Source: Folioceros fuciformis
Taxonomy: Eukaryota; Anthocerotophyta; Anthocerotopsida; Anthocerotales
Reading direction: 5' to 3'
NCBI GenBank assembly: GCA_049999805.1
Contig: JBNGIO010005831.1
Span: 1 to 24,196 of the forward strand
DNA: 24,196 nucleotides
The translations under genes and the position numbers were made by a program. The notes under the pieces are model-generated. The model saw only the letters and a program-made list of their open reading frames with translations. It was not told the DNA's origin and ran no database searches. Position 1 is the first letter of the stretch; each line of letters begins with the position of its first letter. Positions 17,255-24,196 of this stretch are shown here, piece by piece.

Positions 17255-18337
17255 ATGGCCAGCGGCAACGGGAACGGGAACCAGGACAAGGACAAGGACA
17301 AGGACAAGGTGCCTATCCCGGTAGTGGATCCGGGCCCGGAGAGCCTGCCCCCGGGCCTGCAGCAGCTCCTGTCGGACCTGGGATCGGATTCGTGGGCGAT
17401 GGAGGAGCTACCGGACCTGAGGAGCGAGCAGCTAGGGGATTTTTTCCGGGTCCAACCGGCCAGGCTCAGGACGAGGACGCAGTGGCAGGTGCGCATGCAG
17501 GTGCTGAAGGCGGTGGGCGACTGTCGCACACTGAAGCATGTCGTGCTGCAGGATCTGGACGTGGGCGCCGAGCGGGAGGAGGAGGTGGAGGTGCTCCTGG
17601 GCGGGCTCCAGTGCAATCCCGTGCTGGAAAGGCTGGAGCTCCGGGGATCCCCAGGCCTCGGGACAGAGGCGGCCTGCGAGAGGGTGGGCGGGATCCTGCG
17701 CGCCGCCCAGACATTGCAGGAGCTGTGGCTGGTGGGCGTCGGGATGGAGTCCGCAGGGCTTGCAGCGATATCGCGCGCGGTGCCGGGGTCCCGGCTCAGA
17801 AGCCTGCACCTGTCGTGGAGCGGGGTGCGGAACGCAGCAGGGGCGCAGAGCGTGGCGCACATTCTCACCAGCACCGCGCTGCGGGAGGTGAGGATCCACG
17901 GTTTGGGGCTGGACGTGGCGGAGGCCCGAGCGATCGCCCACGCCGTTCCCAGCCCGCCCATGGACCTGCAGACGCAAATTCAGGACTCCCTGGAAGTCCT
18001 GTTGCCAGGCCTGGCGCACCAGCTGCTGGGCCGGCGCACCTCCCCGATCAAGATCCAGGTGCCCTCTACCCCCTGCGTTTTCCACCAAATTCCTGTCGGC
18101 TTCCCAAAGCTCACACCTCTCTCCGTCTTCCTCATGGCCGTCGTCGAGCGTCTAAGACCCAGGGCGCCAGCGCGCCGCAAGGGCCATTCCCCGCCTCCTT
18201 GGAACGAGACGTCTCAGCATTCTGAAGAATGTGACCCGGATCCATCCTCCACTTGCTGTCGCTCCACCTGGCATCCTCCTCACACGCTTGACAAGTCAGC
18301 CCTAGATATACACGTCACTCTCCCAGGTGGAAATTAG
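17255..18337 (+). CDS. Leucine-rich-repeat protein, ribonuclease-inhibitor type; true 3' end uncertain
   Basis: LRR solenoids bind proteins; the partner is unknown. The start (GGCCATGGCC) has good plant context. Residues 1-20 carry a DK repeat. A non-repeat region follows (PDLRSEQLGDFFRVQPARLR). From about residue 93, five LRR-like units have 27-31 residue spacing: LKHVVLQDLDVG, LERLELRGSPGLG, LQELWLVGVGMES, LRSLHLSWSGVRN and LREVRIHGLGLDV. After residue 268 composition changes to Pro/Ser/His-rich, and the codon CAG is followed by GTGCCC, a possible splice donor at 18059. So exon 1 may be 17255-18058 and the rest of this frame intronic or UTR. No later exon was found before 19006; the gene may be truncated. 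There is no signal peptide, so it is probably intracellular. Confidence 0.6.
   Translation: MASGNGNGNQDKDKDKDKVPIPVVDPGPESLPPGLQQLLSDLGSDSWAMEELPDLRSEQLGDFFRVQPARLRTRTQWQVRMQVLKAVGDCRTLKHVVLQDLDVGAEREEEVEVLLGGLQCNPVLERLELRGSPGLGTEAACERVGGILRAAQTLQELWLVGVGMESAGLAAISRAVPGSRLRSLHLSWSGVRNAAGAQSVAHILTSTALREVRIHGLGLDVAEARAIAHAVPSPPMDLQTQIQDSLEVLLPGLAHQLLGRRTSPIKIQVPSTPCVFHQIPVGFPKLTPLSVFLMAVVERLRPRAPARRKGHSPPPWNETSQHSEECDPDPSSTCCRSTWHPPHTLDKSALDIHVTLPGGN
17285..17308 (+). repeat. GACAAG hexanucleotide repeat, four units, coding
   Basis: Four exact GACAAG units encode the DKDKDKDK tract near the LRR protein N-terminus. Being in multiples of three, copy number can vary without breaking the frame. 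Confidence 0.95.
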
Positions 18338-19005
18338 GCAAAGCCGCACTTTTCTCACCTGTGTAATATTATGTACCTATTAAATTTCAGAAACATTCTA
18401 TCCATTCAAACAAATGACAAGGGCAATGAACATTCTTGCAAACCCAACGAACGTTTTGGTAAATTTGTGAATCTTAATAAGCATGTCTTGAAAAATATGA
18501 TTTCTTATTACAACTATATAAAAGGAGTTTTATTAGTCTGTCCAAAGATATTACATGGAATTTGAGTTTCTTCCACAAGTTTTTTTTTTAAATTTTGTAT
18601 ACAATATTTATTCTAAATTTACGTATTAAAATTCTGGATACTTTTTCGAGAATGGAAAATGCTCTAAGATTCTCAAGTACTTCATACATTGTTCGTTTTT
18701 CTCACTGTAGAGAGAATATCCTTAAGTTCATGGAAAGTTCGAAAGTGTTAAGAAAAAATTTCCTTATAAGTTCAAAGGATGGTGCATTTCTTTATGTTAC
18801 ATGATTATACATCATCAATCTTTCCTTTTCATCTATATATTGTTTTATTTGCAACTAATTATATATATAGGATACATAACTTAAATGCTTCAAAATATAC
18901 TCTAGAATGAAGAGTATGTGCATCTTCATCTTCATGCATCAAGCTACTAAGTTTTGCAAACCAGAGTATTCAAACATGCAGATCTCAAAGATGTAGATCC
19001 AAACG
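18338..19005. promoter_or_regulatory. AT-rich intergenic region with probable promoter of the Gnk2 gene
   Basis: Strongly AT-rich. A TATA-type run ATATATATAG at 18861-18870 lies about 140 nt before the start codon at 19006, on the plus strand, and fits a core promoter. Other TATA-like runs occur near 18835. No gene is visible in the left part. Confidence 0.45.
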
Positions 19006-19473
19006 ATGGTATTTGCAAAGGACATGCACAATCCATGCATGTTTTTAAGTGTTTTGCTTCTAAGTCTGCCCTTACGTTCTTGCATAGAACTACCAAACAT
19101 AGCCTACATTGAACATTTTTGTGGTGAATTGCTGTACCTCCCTGGTGATATAGTACTACAACAAGTCATTGTAAACCTTGTGACGAGTGTTGTAGCAAAG
19201 TCCTTGGAAGCATTTCCCAATGAACTTCCTATCTTCTTAGCATCTAGGGGCCCATATAAGATGAGGGCACTTGCTACATGTTTTTCTACAGTGAAAAGCC
19301 AAGAACAATGTCATATGTGTCTTGTCCATGTTGCTGGGGAGCTTTTAATCAATAGATGTCCTACTAGGCGAGATGCTCGATACACTGTAGTTGATTGTAC
19401 TGTGGAATACAGCCCAGATCTGCCATTCCCTGACAGCTGTTCTACTATGTATAGTGAAGGATTGAATAGTTAG
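19006..19473 (+). CDS. Secreted single-domain Gnk2/DUF26 cysteine-rich protein (ginkbilobin-like)
   Basis: The Gnk2 (DUF26, stress-antifung) domain occurs in plant apoplastic proteins and cysteine-rich receptor kinases; ginkbilobin-2 binds mannose and inhibits fungi. This intronless 155-residue frame has a hydrophobic signal-like start (MFLSVLLLSLPLRSC) and one domain. Its six family cysteines are C39, C92, C102, C105, C118 and C131. The core reads ATCFSTVKSQEQCHMCL, then INRCPTRRDARYTVVDCTVE. By family knowledge the disulphides would pair 39-118, 92-102 and 105-131. Spacing is C-X9-C-X2-C rather than the usual C-X8-C-X2-C. No kinase or transmembrane segment follows. A later in-frame Met (residue 7) would give a cleaner signal peptide. 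The length matches single-domain secreted members. Confidence 0.78.
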   Translation: MVFAKDMHNPCMFLSVLLLSLPLRSCIELPNIAYIEHFCGELLYLPGDIVLQQVIVNLVTSVVAKSLEAFPNELPIFLASRGPYKMRALATCFSTVKSQEQCHMCLVHVAGELLINRCPTRRDARYTVVDCTVEYSPDLPFPDSCSTMYSEGLNS

Positions 19474-20813
19474 TAATGAAACAATAATCTTGGAGATGAT
19501 GTCTTAATGTAGTGTGACATGCTACGAGCCTACAACAGAGATAACACATATTTGATGTATAACAACATGTTTGCATCAGAAAGAATTATGAGCAAATGAC
19601 AGAATACAAGGTTTTCTAAGTTGGGCTTTGTGATCTCATTGGATACAATTTGCAAATACTGTTTACAGTTCTAGTCATTGTTGCATGGAGGCCTTTCTAA
19701 TTGAAGTTCATCTTTGTTCTTCCTTCTTGCAGCCCTGTTTAATTTGGGTTCACCTTTTGCTTTCTTGAACAATACGAAGCATGCTCATGTGTGTCCAAGG
19801 CTATTGTGTAGGTCCTTCTGGTAGAAGGAAAAACAAGTCCTGTTGAGCATGTTATATCCGTTGCATGTTTCCATTTTCATAGAGAAGGCACGGTTGCTGG
19901 GTTTTGTTGCCTTTTCAATTCTTCTTGTGTGCCAACGGTACTCTCACCAGCCTGACACTCTATCGGTGTAACCATTCCGCATGTAACGAAACTCGTGTGC
20001 AGGCTGCAGTTCTGATTCTGACGACATCGTAGTACTTCGTACCATGCTCTTCTCCGGCGGCCTCCAATTCGCCGCGAATGAAGAACAATGCCTCTGTAGG
20101 CAAGTAGAGGACTTCTAGATGCTTGCTGCAGATTCGGGCCTGGCAAATCTGCCTGCTCTGGAGTGAAACCTGAGATGCATGTTCGGGAAGCGTAGGGTTT
20201 CGGTTCTTACAAAACTCACGAAGAAGGGATACCGCAAATGCCGGTCCGGATAAACGTCACAATGCAGTGATAGTGCATAACGGTGTGCATCCCACTGCCC
20301 GCTGTCGAGAGAACAACAGATTAAGCGGAGATCCCGGTCCTGTTCGACGTGTATGACAACCCCGTTTTGCTGTCCTGATGACAGGTCGAGTCTGCCTCGC
20401 CAATTTGTTTTATCGCTGTTACTGCCAAACAAGTAGGCAAGGCCCGTGTAATGGTCCAGCTAAGCTGGTTTCTTATTATCCCCTTCCCGTCAGTGTGAAG
20501 AAGGTTCCAGATTTTCATTTCCCAATCCCCTGGCTTGTGCGTGACAAGAGCGCGGAACCCGACGCGGCGAGAGAATCAGGCAGGCGGGATGCGGCCTTCT
20601 GCGGCGCACCGGGCGCGGGCACCAATCGCCTGTGGCCGGACTCTGCGAGCACGAACATTGCTTTTGTGACTCGGATCGGGAATGAGACTCGAGGAAACGG
20701 GTGCCAGCAGGCCAGCAACATCTGCCATCTGGTCTGAGTGGCGACTTCGACTGCCCTAACTCCTCCACATGCCAAGTGTCCGCTGCACCATGTGAGCTGT
20801 GTTTTCGCTGCAG
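19474..20813. other. Stretch without a recognised gene; scattered coding-like fragments
   Basis: 19474-19870 is AT-rich and presumably includes the 3' UTR of the Gnk2 gene. On the minus strand, 20115-20432 and a short frame at 19960-20091 (ALFFIRGELEAAGEEHGTKY) look mildly protein-like. The second follows an acceptor-like TTGCCTACAG, but neither matches a family I know. Confidence 0.35.
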
Positions 20814-20918
20814 GAAAGCTGGCCGCCATCGGATGTGACTCGCATCGAGAATCTGCTCGACAGGCAGGCACACCATGAGCCCCACTGCCGCTGCCCGGGG
20901 GGGCACGCGCTTGATGAG
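20814..20918 (+). CDS. Candidate internal exon of an unknown gene, 105 nt
   Basis: TTTTCGCTGCAG precedes and GTAACG follows a 105-nt stretch that is open in one frame and encodes 35 residues with HCRCPGGHALDE near its end. Length is a multiple of three and both splice signals are good, so it could be a symmetrical exon. I could not link it to neighbouring exons or a family. Confidence 0.25.
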
Positions 20919-23476
20919 GTAACGCTTTCTATTATACTGCTGCTGTTGGACTGTTGCGGGAAAAACCGCGGGGACGTACGCCTCCACTGCTCTTGGGCAT
21001 CTTGCTGATGAGATGCATTACCAGTCGACTGCATGAGTGAAGACTACGCGTACCGCTCATTCGTGAGAAACAGTCCTGCGTCTTGCGGCCTCTCTTCTCT
21101 TCACTGTGGCCCCGTCTGTCCCAGCAGCATTTTGATTCCGAACATCTTTCCACAGTGCGGAGTGGTACGCCTCACTGACGCTCATTGCTCTTTCTACTGC
21201 AGTCTGGCCGGCGGTGGCAAAGAAAGTTACCCTCGTACCAGCGCATCACCCCAAGTTCAGCCCTAGTTGTAGGTGGCGATTGGCACCGTACCACCAAGGT
21301 GCAGAACAGCATCCATTGAGGACAGATGTTGCGGAACTCTTCAGATGGCTCTCGCGTTTATCATCAGAGTCCAACGACAAGGGGTACGTACATCAACTCG
21401 ATAGGCATCGCTCGATTCATCGCATCTTCTAGCATCCTTCGCAGGGGAACTTAGAAGTGATGACAACTGACAAGGAAGCCCTATCCAAACGTGAAACCCT
21501 AGCCTACTTTTCAGCAATGTGACGAATACAGCTTGACAGTTTGCAAGGAAGGCGGACCCCAGGAATGTAGCCATTCCCGGGAACGTGCACTGGTCGCTTG
21601 GCTCTTTCCCTTTCTGGTCCCTTCCCCCCTTAGTATGTATGTGTATCATCGCTGTGGCAGGTCCCATCCAATTGCTCTTTCATCAGCAGTGCCAGTGAGG
21701 GTGAGCCCTGGAAGATGAAGTCTGCCCATACAGTACCAAATCGCTCGCCTGGGCATCTTCCTATAGGGTCACGTCACGGAAGATGGTGGCAGCTTGATGG
21801 CGCACGCAAGACTCTTGTGTGTCCAGTTTGAACTTCGTAAGTTGTGGGCCTGGTGACTGAGCTCAACCTGACAAGGACAAGGCTGTCATCCAAGGTGACG
21901 CAAACGCGGTAACCCTGATCCAAGCTTGGGTGGGGCCTCCCTCCCAGGTGAAACCCCTTCCCCTCACAACGGATCACTTCTTTGCATGTAGTATGGGTAT
22001 TAGCTGTCAATCTCACCTACCAGTAGCCCAGCAATAATTCGCATTCTAATGACTTACGGGAAACTGGACTGTAAAGGACTGGCAACTTGTTCCACCCATA
22101 GCCATTCTGGTTTCCTTCAAGATAAGCTCGGAAAGACCGCTGTCTACTTGCCTCGTAGAATGGCCAATCTTGCATCTCTCAACATTGTTTGTGATTCACG
22201 TCCCTGTGTTAATCTCATGTGTGCGCTCCAAGTATTAACTTAGGTATGTACCTGTTTCGACAGAACAAAGTAGTATGCATTGGCGGACTCTTGGGGGGCA
22301 TTTTTCTAGGTGAATATTTTATGCTGGACCCTTTTGTGGGGAAATGGAATGGCTTCGGGAAAGGCAACACCACCTCCCATGCACATACATGTACATGTAC
22401 TGTCAATTGGGATGAAGCCTGCTTCCAGGTACAACTTGACAGTTGGGATCGTTGGTCGATGCGCCATCTCCGCACGCCCCGCTTCAACGGCCAAGATTAG
22501 GCAGCGCCCATCCCGGTGTTGGGCCCCGGCCACCGGGGGAGGCCGGGGTGAAGAAACCGCCGGTCCGAAACCAGCGCGCCAAGCACGAGCGCTAACTTGC
22601 GCCGGCTCCACAGTCCTGTTTTTCGCTACGCGCTAACGCGCTTAAAATAAAATAGGATGGCAGGCCCGCCCCGAGGATTCGCCAGAGGGTTTCGCCTTGG
22701 GCGTAAGTTCGACACATCGGGTGGCTGTCCCCGGGAGACCGTTCTTTGACTGACCTCGCCAGCCTGCGTTGCTGACCGACCTCGTCTTTGCTCCGTTTGC
22801 GGAAGCCGCTCCAATTCGACCTCGGGGCGTGACGAAGCGCTGAGCCTGATTCTCCACTTCTCTGATCCGGAGACTGTGGGCAGCTGAGAAGCGGAAGCTG
22901 TGTCTGTCAGATCTGGAAGGTTAGGCTCCGCCGTGGCTGCTGCTTCTGCCGCTGCTGAAGCTTGCAAGGAAGGAAGGACGGAAGTAAGGAGAAGGAAGAA
23001 AGCGCTGCATTCCCGCTGCCGGGTGCTGAGCCTGGGAGGACGATGGATGGTGAGCTCGGAAGCGGAGGCTACCCGGAGCTGGTTTGCTGAGGACGCCGTA
23101 CTGTTGTCTTTGTATCCTTCACGTGAGACAGGCCTCAGGCGGAGAGCTGTTTTCTGAGCTGCAGGTGCGATGGCGGGCCACGGGATAGAGAGCTGAGCAT
23201 GAACGGTTTGGGTGATGGGTTTGCCGTCGTAGGGGGCCTCATGTCTGTAGCAGGTACGGCGGATCTGGCTTCGGAAGGAGAGGCGCAGGCCTTCAGGTCC
23301 GAAGGATGCGGTGAGGGAACGTTGTTTGACGCCGCCGGGGAAGGGCGCAGATCGATGCGGGACGGAAATATTTCGGAAGGGTTTTAAGTTTTCACAGGAA
23401 GCTGGGAGACTGGTATTGCAGATCTGCTCTCGTTTTTGTAGAGTAGGCAGGGAGCGGTGGAGCTGGGAGGAAGAGA
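20919..23476. other. Long region without a recognised gene, upstream of the phytocyanin gene
   Basis: Open frames on both strands (60-120 residues) have no recognisable motifs. Minor structure: a TACATGTACATGTA palindrome at 22386-22399 and a perfect 8-bp GC stem at 22524-22531 / 22541-22548. From about 22900 the plus strand is G-rich; this is probably promoter and leader of the gene starting at 23477. No TATA box stands out. An intron in the leader cannot be excluded. Confidence 0.4.
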
Positions 23477-24196
23477 ATGGAGGCGATGGCCTGCCGGTGG
23501 CCTCTGTTCCCTGTCTTGATAGTTTGGCTGCTGGCGATCAGTCACGGCCTTTCTGCCGTGAGCGGTACGGACTATGTTTTGGTGGGGAAAGACGCGTGGC
23601 GAACGCCTCAGAGTCGGTATCACTTCAGGAACTGGGCCAGCAACATCATCTTCTATCCCGGCGACTCGATCAGTAACTTTCGGCTCACCTCCTTTGATCT
23701 GCCTGGCTTTGGCTGGTTTTCCAGGTTTTGGAGGGAAGAGGTTTGGTGATTTGCTTTGTTGCACGCTGTCTCAGATCTGCCATGCTTGATTTTGCAGCTT
23801 TTGTCTACGATGGGCGTGTTGACAGCGTTCAGGAAGTGGACGAGGCCGGGTTCACTGTTTGTGGATCGACGAACCCGCTCAGTACAGATGCCACAGGTGT
23901 AACGAGAGTGGATTTGGTGAATCCTGGTAAGAATGGATCCTTGGACGTGGAGAGCGACTGTCTAGATTTGTTGCTGATGGCTTTTGTGAGGTGACATTGC
24001 ATTGTTAATCTCTTGCAGGGAAGAGGTACTTCATCACAAGCAACTCTGCCAACTGCCGAGCGGGCCTTCAGCTGTCGGTCCTGGTGAATTCAAGCTCGCA
24101 CATGGGGGGCAGATACACATTCGCAGAGGGGAGTGCTCCTTCTGCTAGTCCTGACGTGGCCCCTCCAGTTGCCTCCCCTGTTCCAAAGGAGAGTGC
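23477..24196 (+). CDS. Early-nodulin-like phytocyanin (chimeric arabinogalactan protein), 3' end outside the window
   Basis: Phytocyanins are secreted cupredoxin-fold proteins, usually GPI-anchored. Exons 23477-23672, 23798-23926 and 24019 to the edge join in phase across GT-AG introns of 125 and 92 nt. A signal peptide (PLFPVLIVWLLAISHGLS) ends near residue 30. The domain follows: TDYVLVGKDAW, NWASNIIFYPGDSITFVYDG, EVDEAGFTVC, VDLVNPGKRYFITSN and ANCRAGLQLSVLV. The two disulphide cysteines (FTVC and ANC) are kept. All four copper-ligand positions are changed (His to Ser, Cys to Thr, His to Asn, Met to Leu), so it is the early-nodulin-like, non-copper type. The tail SAPSASPDVAPPVASPVP has arabinogalactan glycosylation modules. 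A GPI signal would lie beyond the edge. The start is the first ATG; a second lies at codon 4. Confidence 0.92.

Noticed and set aside
20490-20987. 165-codon minus-strand open frame
   Set aside because: Ser/Arg/Pro-rich without motif, overlaps a better exon candidate on the plus strand, and no promoter or splice support.
22386-22548. TACATGTACATGTA palindrome and an 8-bp GC stem-loop
   Set aside because: Simple alternating and GC-rich sequence; no gene end or poly-T tract nearby to suggest a function.
1-24196. tRNA and rRNA genes
   Set aside because: Apart from the primer binding sites, which match only tRNA 3' ends, no cloverleaf or rRNA signature was seen by eye.

Overview
The window reads as nuclear DNA of a land plant. 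It carries plant-type Copia, Ty3/Gypsy and PIF/Harbinger relics, primer binding sites complementary to plant initiator-Met and Asp tRNAs, a phytocyanin gene with GT-AG introns, a Gnk2/DUF26 secreted protein and a BURP-like relic. The introns that can be inferred are short (81, 92 and 125 nt). The single-domain DUF26 protein and the ribonuclease-inhibitor-type LRR protein would suit a non-seed plant (bryophyte or lycophyte), but that is inference and the species is not identified.

Layout. 1-1770 (minus): 5' part of a decayed Copia element (short LTR, iMet-tRNA primer site, an unexplained 185-residue frame, gag running off the left edge). 1788 to at least 5760 (minus): 5' half of a Gypsy-type element (LTR with TATA box, Asp-tRNA primer site, gag, zinc-knuckle nucleocapsid, protease), broken by two in-frame stops and a frameshift; reverse transcriptase and integrase are absent. 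5827-9200: no recognisable gene; a CCTAA-rich tandem repeat, then about 2 kb of GC-rich, GATCC-rich repetitive DNA. 9208-10614 (plus): Copia reverse transcriptase/RNase H relic ending in an A-rich tract. 10720-11203 (minus): first exon of a broken membrane-protein gene with a TATA box. 11476-11658 (plus): a second Copia RNase H tail. 11795-13390 (minus): a second Copia 5' end with the same unusual layout as the first. 13398-14121 (minus): Harbinger transposase relic whose start region is amplified as a 41-bp minisatellite. 15112-15709 (minus): frameshifted BURP-like relic.

The right third is host-gene territory: an LRR protein (17255 on), a small secreted Gnk2 protein (19006-19473) and an early-nodulin-like phytocyanin (23477 to the right edge), all on the plus strand and separate transcription units. 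There is no operon logic. The retroelement pieces are remnants that cannot act together as they stand. Most of their in-frame stops are single C-to-T changes in CG or CHG context, the pattern left by plant DNA methylation.

I did not find a clearly new functional system. The best lead is the extra coiled-coil frame that lies between the primer site and gag in both Copia-type relics.
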